Positions 16,235 to 24,478 are shown, counted from the stretch's first letter. The stretch: DNA of 25,259 nt from JAGBWK01 sp964490275 (GCA_964490275.1 CAZBBL010000014.1:1-25259), one strand, 5' to 3'. The notes: generated by a model not told the origin, from the sequence alone. Translations and numbers: made by a program.

Positions 16235-16819
16235 TTAATCATTCTTTTTAATTTGAGCAGCCAGAGCCATAATAGCTTTGGGATAGATTTCATACTCAAT
16301 TTGGTGAACCTTGGCCTCGAGTGTCGCAGCAGTGTCGGTGGAGGTAACATCCACCCGGCCTTGCATCACTATTGCGCCACTGTCAATATGCTCAGAGACA
16401 ATATGAACCGTAGCACCGCTCTCCTTCTCACCGGCAGCTATGACTGCTTCGTGGACATGGTGTCCCCACATACCCTTGCCGCCATAGGCAGGCAATAGCG
16501 ACGGGTGAATATTAAGGATTCTATCGCGATATTTATCAACGATTTTATCATGGATTTTGCGCATAAATCCGGCCAAGACTATCATAGATATATCACGTTT
16601 TTCAAGTTCGGCTAATACAGCCGCCGGATTTTCTGCGAAATCTTGATTTGAAATATAGAGCGACTCTACGCCAAGGCGTTGGGCACGCGTCAGACCATAT
16701 GCGTCAGCCTTGTTGCTTACTACCAACGACACCTTAATTGTGTCGCTATCGGCAAATGTAGTGATGATGTTTTCGGCATTTGAACCGTTGCCTGATACGA
16801 ATATGGCAATGTTGAGCAT
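16235..16819 (-). CDS. purN: Phosphoribosylglycinamide formyltransferase (GAR transformylase)
   Basis: A 194-residue cytosolic enzyme that moves a formyl group from 10-formyltetrahydrofolate to GAR in the third step of purine synthesis. The N-terminal VSGNGSNAENI binds the substrate phosphate, and the catalytic residues Asn103 and His105 are in LNIHPSLLPAY, with Asp146 in SEHIDSGAIV. Length is normal. An in-frame ATG 16 codons upstream (16867) adds residues unlike the family; 16819 gives MLNIAIFVSGNGSNAEN, the expected opening, so it was chosen. The promoter upstream carries a palindrome. No other pur genes are adjacent. Confidence 0.95.
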   Translation of the reverse strand: MLNIAIFVSGNGSNAENIITTFADSDTIKVSLVVSNKADAYGLTRAQRLGVESLYISNQDFAENPAAVLAELEKRDISMIVLAGFMRKIHDKIVDKYRDRILNIHPSLLPAYGGKGMWGHHVHEAVIAAGEKESGATVHIVSEHIDSGAIVMQGRVDVTSTDTAATLEAKVHQIEYEIYPKAIMALAAQIKKND

Positions 16820-16870
16820 AGAATAGTTAGAGTTTAGAGTATTTAAGCATGATGTAATTGTCAACAATAC

Positions 16871-16908
16871 GTTGGCAAAGATAATAAAATATTGCCAACT
16901 CGCTCAAA
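16871..16908 (-). promoter_or_regulatory. purN promoter overlapped by a palindrome
   Basis: On the minus strand TTTG (16905-16908), a 21-nt spacer and TATCTTTG (16876-16883) form the promoter. A perfect 8-bp inverted repeat, GTTGGCAA (16871-16878) and TTGCCAAC (16892-16899), spans the -7 box and the spacer. It could be an operator for a repressor, or a hairpin at the end of the upstream DUF5686 transcript, whose stop is at 16919; there is no T run after it. Confidence 0.55.
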
Positions 16909-16918
16909 TTTTATTCAA

Positions 16919-19267
16919 TCAGAATGTAAAGTGGAGCGACACGCGCAACCCCGACTTGTCGACGTTGGGGCTATTGCGGTAGCTCAATCGCCATACATAA
17001 TCCAAGCGCAAGCATTTCAGCACGTTGTCGAGACCTACCGAGGCCTCCATATAGGGTGTGTGGTTGAGACCAACGGTGTTGGCGCCGGCGGGAAATTGTG
17101 GCAACCATGAATTTTTTACAGGATTGTTTTTGTCGCTTAAATCTCCCCATACACCTCTAAACGCAAACACCTCGCGCCATTTGAGTTTTTTGATAAGCGG
17201 CACATAATTAAGTATTGCGCCATTGGCCCAATAGGTAAAGTCGAGCGAAGCATACGTATCAGTGATAAACTCCATAGGATTGAGCAGCGCAAAGCTCTCA
17301 GGCTGAATGGTATAAGAAAGGTTTGCGTTGGGAATAAGCAGTTGGGTATATGGCACCGTACTCCATACGTGTCCACCTTTCAATATCACGTCGAGATAAC
17401 CAAATGCCGACAACCAGAAGCGTTTTTGCAAATCGATTTCGGTTTTGTTGACCACATAGTTGCTCCCAATAAATCCGGCCGGGCCGTAAGTATGTTTAAG
17501 CATTATCACCGGATTGTCGAGATTGATTGGGAAGCGAGCGCTCTTGGTTTGATAGAACTTTTCACCCGGAGCATATCGCAGCGTCAGCGATGCTGTAGTG
17601 AAACTGATATGGCTTGCGATATGGCCATCACTCCATTGAAATTTGACAAATGGCGACTGCTCTTGGCGCACATGCGACAAACTCAGAGCCACAGAGAAGT
17701 GATTGTTAAGCTCAAGTGTGTAGTCAACGGCTGTTTTGCGCTGATAAACCATCAATGTGTCATCCATACGCTTGAGCGAGAGAAACACATTGTCGGGATT
17801 GGTAAACGCATATTGTTGACCGAGAGCGTCAACATCATAGCTGTGAGACAGCTTTATAGAGTGGATAGGAAATTCGCGCGAATGGCGTTTCTTCTCATTA
17901 AACGAATATTCCAACTCGCCACTATATTTCAATTTCTTGTCCTTCAATCCATAGGCCACAAATCCGCGAGCAAACAGATGCTTACTGAGGTTAGCCGTGG
18001 TGATGCCACCAAGGCGAAAGCGAGTGCCCTCGACGTCATTGTAGCTTATCATAGTGTTCACCGGGCCGATATCTACTTTGCTCTTTTCGCCGGTCTCGAC
18101 ATATCCGGTAACGAGAATCTTTAGTGCCTTCTCAAACCAATAGTAAAGAGGTATGTTGCGCATACCGTTGACAATCTCCCCTATCGCAGCCTCGGCTTTC
18201 ATCATGCGACCGCGTCGATAGAAGTTCCAAAAATCATCATCCTTTAGATAAGCGTCTGCAGCCAAGAATGTATCACCCAAACGATTGAATATTTCAGGGT
18301 TAGGTGCCGGCTCAAAATTGTGATTACTATAGTGCGACAGACGTTGAGCATATAGACCGTCGGTGCCGGGAATAATGGCAAACTCTACGGTCATGCAGTC
18401 AGAGTCGAGTAGTCGTTCGCCACTGTCGGCACGCTTGTAACTCTGCGAAATATTGAGCGACTTAATAAAGTTGACGTTGGCTTGTGGCGACAGCGTCATA
18501 GTCACTTTCTTGATAAACATCGTCGAATCGTTGATAGGAACGAATATACGGCCGAGGAAGCCAAACGTAGCGTTGTTATGCGGCACGAAGCTCAACACGG
18601 CACACCGCTCACCTTCGACGCTGACAGTGTCAGTCAAATAATATTTATAAAAATCAGGGCCTATCTTCGACAACGGACTAACAAACTTGTTGGTCAATAT
18701 GGTGATATCATTGTCGTAGAGATTGATTTCACGAAATATCTCCTCCAAGAAAGTTTGTATGTTGTCTTGATTGGCAAACTCGTCGAGCCCCTGCTGTTTC
18801 ATGCCTATTATGCGCTCTTTTCGTGCTTCAGGCTGGCGACGATAGTTTACTTCCGACACCTTCTCCTTTACCGTAATTGGCAATACGCGTTTGCCAGTGA
18901 CATCAGATGTATCTACATATTGATTTAAGAATCCAAATTTTTTTGTCAATCCTCCTCGGCCAAAGAAACTATCCTCCACGTTGTTGAGCGCAATAGTGAT
19001 GCGTTCATATTTGTTATAGTTATAATTGTCGCGACGATATGGGTCGTTCATCTCGCGCGTGCGACGTATAGCATCTACAAAATCTACAGCCTTGTTGTTG
19101 CGTTTGGAATATTTCTCCTTCGTGGGTTTCACCACTATCTCTTGCAAATCAACCACGCGACCGAGCGTATCAACAGTTGCTGTCGGCCGGGCCACAACAG
19201 CCTCGGCGCTGACAGATGTCAGCCCCAGCGCAAGCATTGTTGTGACGATAGCTTTTTTCAGATTCAT
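16919..19267 (-). CDS. DUF5686-family outer-membrane beta-barrel protein
   Basis: A 782-residue exported protein with a signal peptide (about 1-25). The segment LQEIVVKPTKEKYSKRNN (41-58) is the typical entry into the DUF5686 region, which is followed by alternating polar/aromatic strands to the end. The last residues, VSLHFTF, end in Phe as expected for outer-membrane barrels. Most relatives carry a CarboxypepD_reg-like domain of about 90 residues between signal peptide and DUF5686; here only about 15 residues separate them, so that domain is missing. The function of the family is unknown; location in the outer membrane is inferred from the signals. It is transcribed divergently from the CYTH gene from an overlapping promoter. 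Confidence 0.85.
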   Translation of the reverse strand: MNLKKAIVTTMLALGLTSVSAEAVVARPTATVDTLGRVVDLQEIVVKPTKEKYSKRNNKAVDFVDAIRRTREMNDPYRRDNYNYNKYERITIALNNVEDSFFGRGGLTKKFGFLNQYVDTSDVTGKRVLPITVKEKVSEVNYRRQPEARKERIIGMKQQGLDEFANQDNIQTFLEEIFREINLYDNDITILTNKFVSPLSKIGPDFYKYYLTDTVSVEGERCAVLSFVPHNNATFGFLGRIFVPINDSTMFIKKVTMTLSPQANVNFIKSLNISQSYKRADSGERLLDSDCMTVEFAIIPGTDGLYAQRLSHYSNHNFEPAPNPEIFNRLGDTFLAADAYLKDDDFWNFYRRGRMMKAEAAIGEIVNGMRNIPLYYWFEKALKILVTGYVETGEKSKVDIGPVNTMISYNDVEGTRFRLGGITTANLSKHLFARGFVAYGLKDKKLKYSGELEYSFNEKKRHSREFPIHSIKLSHSYDVDALGQQYAFTNPDNVFLSLKRMDDTLMVYQRKTAVDYTLELNNHFSVALSLSHVRQEQSPFVKFQWSDGHIASHISFTTASLTLRYAPGEKFYQTKSARFPINLDNPVIMLKHTYGPAGFIGSNYVVNKTEIDLQKRFWLSAFGYLDVILKGGHVWSTVPYTQLLIPNANLSYTIQPESFALLNPMEFITDTYASLDFTYWANGAILNYVPLIKKLKWREVFAFRGVWGDLSDKNNPVKNSWLPQFPAGANTVGLNHTPYMEASVGLDNVLKCLRLDYVWRLSYRNSPNVDKSGLRVSLHFTF

Positions 19268-19296
19268 TTCTGTTAGGAAACCGTGGCTTTTTGTTT

Positions 19297-19312
19297 TAAC
19301 TTTGCAAATATA
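19297..19312. promoter_or_regulatory. Abutting divergent -7 boxes (CYTH gene / DUF5686 gene)
   Basis: TAACTTTG on the plus strand (19297-19304) serves the CYTH gene. CAAATATA directly behind it (19305-19312) is TATATTTG on the minus strand and serves the DUF5686 gene. The two -7 boxes touch with no base between them, and each transcript would start within the other's core, so polymerase could occupy only one at a time. Both -33 boxes are weak. Confidence 0.6.
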
Positions 19313-19328
19313 AAAAACGATTACACTA

Positions 19329-19799
19329 ATGGCTAAAGAAATAGAGAGAAAATTTCTCGTTGTAGACGACAGCTACAAACAGATGGCGCGCTCATCGGTT
19401 GAGATAGCTCAAGGCTATCTCAATGTTGACCCTCGTGCCACCGTGCGCGTGCGCCTTAAGGGCAACCGTGCTTATCTAACGGTCAAAGGTATCAACATCG
19501 GCGCCACACGTTCAGAATGGGAGTATGAAGTGCCGATAGCCGACGCTCGCGAGATGTTGAGTCAATGCTGCTCAAAAGTCATCACCAAGCGCCGCTATCT
19601 GGTAGATTATGGAGGTTTTACTTGGGAAGTAGACGACTTCCAAGGCCCATTGGCACCTCTCGTTGTCGCCGAAGTTGAGCTTCCCGACGAGCATACCGCA
19701 GTCAGCCGTCCCGCCTTTATCGGCCAAGAGGTGACAGGCGACGCACGCTATTACAACTCGTCGCTTGCAGCCTCGTTGCCCGATTCAAATTCTGATTGA
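19329..19799 (+). CDS. CYTH-domain triphosphatase
   Basis: A 156-residue single-domain CYTH protein. The defining ExExK signature is EIERKFLV (4-11), and alternating charged residues follow along the barrel strands (TVRVRLKG, YLTVKG, EWEYEVPI, KRRYLVDY, EVDDFQGPL, VAEVELP). The short form resembles bacterial triphosphate tunnel enzymes such as the Nitrosomonas europaea CYTH protein, which hydrolyses tripolyphosphate with a metal ion. Adenylate cyclase or thiamine triphosphatase activity is possible but not favoured. It is cytosolic. The last 49 nt overlap the 3' end of rlmD on the opposite strand. Confidence 0.9.
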   Translation: MAKEIERKFLVVDDSYKQMARSSVEIAQGYLNVDPRATVRVRLKGNRAYLTVKGINIGATRSEWEYEVPIADAREMLSQCCSKVITKRRYLVDYGGFTWEVDDFQGPLAPLVVAEVELPDEHTAVSRPAFIGQEVTGDARYYNSSLAASLPDSNSD

Positions 19800-21208
19800 G
19801 GACGCAGTTTCAGACCTACAACGCTCTCAACATGGTGGGTATGAGGGAACATATCAACCGGCTGCACCTCTGTAATTTCGTATTTTGAACTGAGCAGCTG
19901 TAAGTCGCGAGCCTGAGTTGCAGGATTGCAACTTACATAGACTATTCGGCTGGGCTCGGCACGCATTATCACATCAACAACGTCGGTGTGCATACCGGCA
20001 CGTGGAGGGTCGACAATCATCACATCCGGACGTCCATGCTCTGCGACAAATTCGTCGGTAAGCACGTCCTTCATATCTCCGGCAAAAAATATTGTGTTGT
20101 CAATATTGTTTACCTGCGAGTTGATGCGTGCATCGGCTACGGCGTCCTCTACATATTCAATACCTACCACTTTGCGCGCACGTCGACTCACGAAGTTGGC
20201 TATTGTGCCGGTGCCGGTATAGAGGTCATAAACCAACTCGTTTCCGGTAAGGTTGGCCATCTCGCGGGCCACCCTATATAGTTCATAGGCTTGGCGCGAA
20301 TTTGTTTGATAAAAGGATTTCGGTCCTACTCTAAACTTCAATCCCTCCATTTCCTCTTCAATATAGGGCTCACCGCTATGAAGCTCTACAATTTGGTCGG
20401 CAATAGAGTCGTTTACCTTGAGGTTTACGACATACATCAACGATGTTAGTTCAGGAAACTCAGCACGGATTGCGTCAAGCATACGGCCAATTTTAGCACG
20501 GTCATCCTCGCCAAATACCATTACAACCATCGTTTGACCGGTTGAGGCAATGCGTATCATCATTGTGCGAATAAAACCGCAGTTGTTGCGTAGGTCGTAA
20601 AACTCTACGCCCTGCTCTTTGGCAATGCGTTTTGCAGCCAAGCGAAGTCGGTTGCCAAGGTCGTCCTGCAAATAGCAAGCATCAATATTCAGCACCTTAT
20701 CGAATGCGCCCGGGATATGAAATCCGGCCGCATCACGGTCGTTAAACTCCTCGCCGCTATTTAGTTGCTCATAAGTCAACCAGCAGCGATTTGAGAACGT
20801 ATATTCCATTTTATTGCGGTAGCCATAGATGTTGGCCGAACCAAGCGTTGGCTTAACTTCAGGATGAGCTACATGGCCGATGCGGTCGAGAGCGTCGGCC
20901 ACCTGTTGGCGCTTTGCCGCCAACTGCACCTCGTAAGGTAGGTGTTGCCAACGACATCCGCCACACACGCCGAAATGGCTGCATCGAGGTTCTACACGAG
21001 CCGCAGCAGGTTTCACCAGTCGTTCAATACGTCCTTCGGCATAAGAGTGTTTCTTGCGCGTTAGTTTTATATCAGCCACGTCGCCCGGAGCGCCATAGGG
21101 CACAAATACCACCATGCCGTCAACCTTTGCAATAGCATTGCCTTCAGCGGCTACGTCGGTAATCTCCACGCCGAGCAGCGTCGGCAGTTCTTTCTTCTTT
21201 CTTGCCAT
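19751..21208 (-). CDS. rlmD: 23S rRNA (uracil-C5)-methyltransferase, RlmD/RumA family
   Basis: A 485-residue SAM-dependent enzyme that methylates C5 of a uracil in 23S rRNA (U1939 in E. coli). A TRAM domain (about 10-65) is followed by the iron-sulphur cysteines Cys76, Cys82 and Cys85 in CSHFGVCGGC, with a fourth near residue 188. The SAM site is YDLYTGTGTIANF, and the catalytic Cys lies in YVSCNPATQARDL, with VDPPRAGM between them. TrmA-like tRNA specificity cannot be fully excluded. The last 17 residues (after GLKLRPQ) are an acidic tail that reads through the end of the CYTH gene on the other strand, a 49-nt tail-to-tail overlap. Confidence 0.93.
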   Translation of the reverse strand: MARKKKELPTLLGVEITDVAAEGNAIAKVDGMVVFVPYGAPGDVADIKLTRKKHSYAEGRIERLVKPAAARVEPRCSHFGVCGGCRWQHLPYEVQLAAKRQQVADALDRIGHVAHPEVKPTLGSANIYGYRNKMEYTFSNRCWLTYEQLNSGEEFNDRDAAGFHIPGAFDKVLNIDACYLQDDLGNRLRLAAKRIAKEQGVEFYDLRNNCGFIRTMMIRIASTGQTMVVMVFGEDDRAKIGRMLDAIRAEFPELTSLMYVVNLKVNDSIADQIVELHSGEPYIEEEMEGLKFRVGPKSFYQTNSRQAYELYRVAREMANLTGNELVYDLYTGTGTIANFVSRRARKVVGIEYVEDAVADARINSQVNNIDNTIFFAGDMKDVLTDEFVAEHGRPDVMIVDPPRAGMHTDVVDVIMRAEPSRIVYVSCNPATQARDLQLLSSKYEITEVQPVDMFPHTHHVESVVGLKLRPQSEFESGNEAASDEL

Positions 21209-21269
21209 ATCTTAGCAGTAAAAACATTTTTTAGCCGTCGATTTACGGCCGTTGTATTAATATCCACTG

Positions 21270-21277
21270 CAAAGATA
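21270..21277 (-). promoter_or_regulatory. Probable rlmD promoter -7 box
   Basis: TATCTTTG on the minus strand matches TAnnTTTG about 62 nt before the rlmD start. The leader contains a small inverted repeat, GCCGT (21234-21238) and ACGGC (21245-21249). The -33 region is not convincing. Confidence 0.5.
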
Positions 21278-21329
21278 CAAAAAATTAGAGCGACTTTAGC
21301 TGTGGCTGATTTAAATCGACCTTACTTGG

Positions 21330-22067
21330 CTATCTAACGGCAGAGATTTTAGCTTTAAGCTGCTCGCGCTGTATCGGCGATGTACCTCGTTCGATGTGAG
21401 TTATCACGCCGTTTCTGTCTACGACTATAGTCACGGGATAGCCGTGTCCGTCAATCCATCGGCTAAACTGCTTGTCATTAACCAGGGCAGTCCATGTGAA
21501 CCCTTGACGCTCGATGACCGGGCGCGCTGTTGCTGCATCCTCATAGGTGGCAGAGAAGAAAGCGACGTCGGGCATCTCAGACTTCCATTGGGATAGCTCA
21601 GCCATCTCGGCTCGGCATGGGCCGCAGCCTGTAAACCAAAGATTGAGCACCATCGGACGGCCGGCGACGTCGGCATTGCCCCATTGATGGCCATCGATGT
21701 CGGTCGCGGAAAACTCGGGGAATCGATCACCGACTTTTATAGTCGATTCAGCGTTGGCAGCTACGGCGATTGACCTTACCTTAGCATCTTCGGCTCTGCG
21801 AAGCAAGTCGGCAGCCTCGGCGACACTATCGGCCGAAACGGCATATTTCAGGGCCTCCTCCGGTAAAGGATTACTGAGAGTGAACACCATGGCACGCGAA
21901 CCATTAGGAGTAGAAATCGCGCTCATGCCGGTAATTTGGTCGGCACTAACCGGCACTTCGTTAAAGAAATGCCCTTCGATAATGATAATACGGTCAGTGG
22001 CAGTGGCACTGAACGAAAGTCCAAGCGCAAGAGCGAAAATATTATGACGGAGTCGATGTAGATTCAT
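21330..22067 (-). CDS. Secreted TlpA-like thiol-disulfide oxidoreductase
   Basis: A 245-residue exported protein with a signal peptide (about 1-23, cleavage near ATATD). Residues 30-105 form an N-terminal region I cannot assign, with similarity in style to the small beta domains ahead of many Bacteroidetes thioredoxins. The thioredoxin domain (about 110-245) has the active site CGPC (148-151) in NLWFTGCGPCRAEM and the cis-proline loop GYPVTIVVD. This is a TlpA/ResA-type protein that reduces disulfides in the periplasm, for example in cytochrome c maturation or cell-envelope proteins; the partner is not shown by its neighbours. It is divergent from the next gene. Confidence 0.87.
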   Translation of the reverse strand: MNLHRLRHNIFALALGLSFSATATDRIIIIEGHFFNEVPVSADQITGMSAISTPNGSRAMVFTLSNPLPEEALKYAVSADSVAEAADLLRRAEDAKVRSIAVAANAESTIKVGDRFPEFSATDIDGHQWGNADVAGRPMVLNLWFTGCGPCRAEMAELSQWKSEMPDVAFFSATYEDAATARPVIERQGFTWTALVNDKQFSRWIDGHGYPVTIVVDRNGVITHIERGTSPIQREQLKAKISAVR

Positions 22068-22093
22068 GTGATGTATATTTTTGATTGAAGTTG

Positions 22094-22113
22094 CAAATGT
22101 ATGAAATATTTCA
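22094..22113 (-). promoter_or_regulatory. TlpA-like gene -7 box with adjacent palindrome
   Basis: TACATTTG on the minus strand (22094-22101) matches the Bacteroidetes -7 box. Immediately upstream lies the perfect 12-bp palindrome TGAAATATTTCA (22102-22113), in the spacer, where a dimeric regulator could act. The -33 box is not clear. Confidence 0.45.
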
Positions 22114-22154
22114 ATTATTTAGGGTGAGAGATGCGTTTTTACAAAGTATTAAAC

Positions 22155-22162
22155 TATCTTTG
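22155..22162 (+). promoter_or_regulatory. Probable -7 box for the duplicated-domain protein gene
   Basis: TATCTTTG matches TAnnTTTG about 48 nt before the start codon at 22210. The T-rich tract at 22136-22140 may serve as the -33 region, but the spacing is shorter than usual. Confidence 0.5.
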
Positions 22163-22209
22163 TCTTAAGAAAAAACCTAAACGCTATCCCCAGCCAACAA
22201 TTTCAGAAT

Positions 22210-23316
22210 ATGAGTCTCACTCCTCAATCTCCGTCGCTCCCGGCTAATGCTCCGAGCCATATACGTGACACTGCCAAACTATTAGTTTCTTTACAGCAAG
22301 AAGCCTCAAAAAACCGTTGGAAAATCCTTGCAGCCAACGATTTTGCCTTCAGCTACAACGCTGAAGAAAACAGCGCTACAATTGTAGCTACGACCGTCGA
22401 TGATAATGGCCACAGCCATCGCTTTGAGGTCGTAGTCAATGCTACCAAAGATTCTCCTAACGCCGTCATCAGCTATTATTTCGTAGGGAAGTCTGACCCT
22501 GAACGTCCAATAAGGTCATTCCTCAGATATTTCTACTTGGAAACACTTTACGAGACACTTCCGGCGGCTATTTTATATGACGACCGTATCGAGTTTGAGG
22601 CTCACTACGACAATTTGTTCAACGACTTCGACTTTATAGCTTCAGCCGTAATAGAGCGATTGCGACCTCTGAAATGGTTCTATTGTCCCGAACGTGAGTT
22701 TGAGAGCTTTGCCGATGTCAAAGACTATTATTTTGAAATGATGCAAAAGCTTACCAGCGACGCCGGCAAAGGTCGTTGGCCCGGTATTAAGCCGAATTGT
22801 TTTGCCCTCACCGGCAACGACGACACACAAGAACAAGGAATAAGGGTAATGTATGACGTTGACGGTGTGTGGAGTTGGGATATCGTTGTTTCCACAGATT
22901 TTAGAGAAGATTGCCGAGATTCGCGCGTAGGTATGAATTGGCGGCCCGGGAAACAATTCTCTGAAAACACATTTAAGGAGTTAGATAATCTGTTCGCAAC
23001 ATTTGCCAAATCACTACCTACGTTGGAATCTCAACCGCCATTCCCATGTTGCGTTAATCGTTATTATTTCCATATTGATGATTCGTTAGATTTATACTCT
23101 ACCCTGCTCGACGAACTCGTAGACAACTTAAGCCGATTTAAATTTAGGATAAGCGAGCAACAAGCGAAGTTGACCGACGATGTGAGTGCAGCAAAGACTA
23201 TACTTGAGCAACAGCTTGGCACTCAACTCGAAGTGTCATCCGAAGAGCACGAAATCAATAAACGCTTGGCAACCGGTCATTTCATCGATAACCTATTTTC
23301 TGCACTTTTACGATAA
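22210..23316 (+). CDS. Unknown cytosolic protein made of two repeated domains
   Basis: A 368-residue protein with no signal peptide or membrane helix. I see an internal duplication: residues about 20-155 and 175-312 align through the same landmarks, namely a helix, then KNRW/KGRW, a short F-A-F/L strand, two beta strands with an acidic turn (DDNGHSHRFEVVV against DVDGVWSWDIVVS), then a helix ending in ETLP/KSLP. The alpha-beta pattern recalls YbjN or type III chaperone-like folds, but this is a guess. The C-terminal 55 residues are charged and helical. I cannot name the family. It has its own promoter and is divergent from the TlpA-like gene; the neighbours do not indicate a role. Confidence 0.8.
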   Translation: MSLTPQSPSLPANAPSHIRDTAKLLVSLQQEASKNRWKILAANDFAFSYNAEENSATIVATTVDDNGHSHRFEVVVNATKDSPNAVISYYFVGKSDPERPIRSFLRYFYLETLYETLPAAILYDDRIEFEAHYDNLFNDFDFIASAVIERLRPLKWFYCPEREFESFADVKDYYFEMMQKLTSDAGKGRWPGIKPNCFALTGNDDTQEQGIRVMYDVDGVWSWDIVVSTDFREDCRDSRVGMNWRPGKQFSENTFKELDNLFATFAKSLPTLESQPPFPCCVNRYYFHIDDSLDLYSTLLDELVDNLSRFKFRISEQQAKLTDDVSAAKTILEQQLGTQLEVSSEEHEINKRLATGHFIDNLFSALLR

Positions 23317-23343
23317 ACATTACGGTTTTCATTATATTTATCG

Positions 23344-23351
23344 TAACTTTG
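23344..23351 (+). promoter_or_regulatory. Glycosyltransferase gene -7 box
   Basis: TAACTTTG matches the Bacteroidetes -7 box, with a T-rich stretch upstream. Because an alternative upstream start codon (23349) lies inside this box, it cannot be on the mRNA, which supports the start at 23397. Confidence 0.55.
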
Positions 23352-23396
23352 CCTTACCCTAATGAACTAATCTTAATTCCATATCTTGTCTACCTA

Positions 23397-24311
23397 ATGA
23401 ATAACAAAGTCCTTGTAATAGTTGTCACATATAATGGCATGAAATGGCTCCGACGCTGCATTGAAAGCGTTTGCCGTTCGTCTTTACCACTCGACTTGTT
23501 TGTAGTCGACAATTGCAGCACCGACAACACCGTGCAATATCTTAGAGACTTAGCCGACCAAAAAATCATTACCAAGCTCGTAGAAAGCGAAACAAACTCA
23601 GGCTTTGGCGCTGCAAACAATATCGGCATCAACTATGCCGTAGCCAATGGTTACGACTACGTATATCTGCTCAACCAAGATGCATATATCTATGAAGATA
23701 CAGTTGCCAAACTAATTGATATCCACAAACGCAACCCTGAATATGGAGTGCTGAGCCCATTTCAAATTCAAGGCAACGAGCTCCACCTCGACGAGCAATT
23801 TGCCAACTATGTGTGTAGCTACGATTCAAACCCACAACTAATTAATGACATATATTACGGCAGATTAGATGAAGTCTATAGCGTACCTCTTGTGATGGCA
23901 GCGCATTGGCTGATATCAATCGAATGCTTGAAAAAAGTCGGCGCCTTCTCACCTACCTTTCCACATTATGCCGAAGACGACAACTACGACGACCGCGTGA
24001 TTTACCACGGCATGAAAGTTGGCATCTGCCCCGGAGCAAGAGCCATCCACGACAGAGAAGATGTCGTATGGTCAAAAACAAAAATCGAATATATCCACTA
24101 CACCATGATGCTGCGCCATCTAAGCAATATCAACATGCACTACGGTAATGGTAATTTAATATGGTATGCTATTAAATGTTGCATTGAAGGGCGCTCATTC
24201 CTACCTGCGAAATATTATTTCAAAGTATTGAAACGCTATTCTACCATCAAAACCAACCGCAAGCGCTCACTATTGCCCGGCGCATTCCTCGATTCTACCC
24301 CCCCCCATTAA
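23397..24311 (+). CDS. Family 2 glycosyltransferase (rhamnosyltransferase-like)
   Basis: A 304-residue GT-A enzyme. It opens with VVTYNGMKWL, has the nucleotide-sugar Asp38 in VVDNCSTDNT and the DxD-equivalent LNQDAYI (about 92-98), and a later acceptor/base region, HYAEDDNYDDRV. The set of motifs is closest to rhamnosyltransferase-like GT2 proteins acting on cell-surface glycans at the inner membrane. It is not in a polysaccharide cluster here, so the acceptor is unknown. The start at 23397 was chosen because the upstream in-frame ATG overlaps the promoter. The last codons run through nine consecutive C (24298-24306); loss of one C would extend the protein by about 27 residues, and gain of one would change only the last few. 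Confidence 0.88.
   Translation: MNNKVLVIVVTYNGMKWLRRCIESVCRSSLPLDLFVVDNCSTDNTVQYLRDLADQKIITKLVESETNSGFGAANNIGINYAVANGYDYVYLLNQDAYIYEDTVAKLIDIHKRNPEYGVLSPFQIQGNELHLDEQFANYVCSYDSNPQLINDIYYGRLDEVYSVPLVMAAHWLISIECLKKVGAFSPTFPHYAEDDNYDDRVIYHGMKVGICPGARAIHDREDVVWSKTKIEYIHYTMMLRHLSNINMHYGNGNLIWYAIKCCIEGRSFLPAKYYFKVLKRYSTIKTNRKRSLLPGAFLDSTPPH
24298..24306 (+). repeat. C9 homopolymer at the end of the glycosyltransferase gene
   Basis: Nine consecutive C lie just before the stop codon. Such tracts can slip during replication. Only the C-terminal tail would change, not the catalytic domain, so on/off switching is not expected. It may also be a sequencing or assembly uncertainty. Confidence 0.6.
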
Positions 24312-24415
24312 CACATTGATGCACAGCGCATTACAGCCGCGCAAGCTATCATCCCCACAAGTCCAAGCCCCCTACTCCGCCTTAGCTGCCTAACACTAAG
24401 ATTGTAATCACATAT

Positions 24416-24447
24416 ATTGTAGGAGTGAGGAGAAAGGGGTATATTTG
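24416..24447 (+). promoter_or_regulatory. Promoter of the truncated glycosidase remnant
   Basis: ATTG (24416-24419), a 20-nt spacer and TATATTTG (24440-24447) match the Bacteroidetes promoter. It is positioned to serve the reading frame at 24479. Confidence 0.55.
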
Positions 24448-24478
24448 CGAATAGGAACGAAAATAATTAGCTAACACT

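Noticed and set aside
16820..16867. Upstream start for purN
   Set aside because: It adds 16 residues not expected in the family and lies close to the probable transcription start.
23349..23396. Upstream start for the glycosyltransferase
   Set aside because: The ATG lies inside the -7 promoter box, and the added residues are unlike the family opening.
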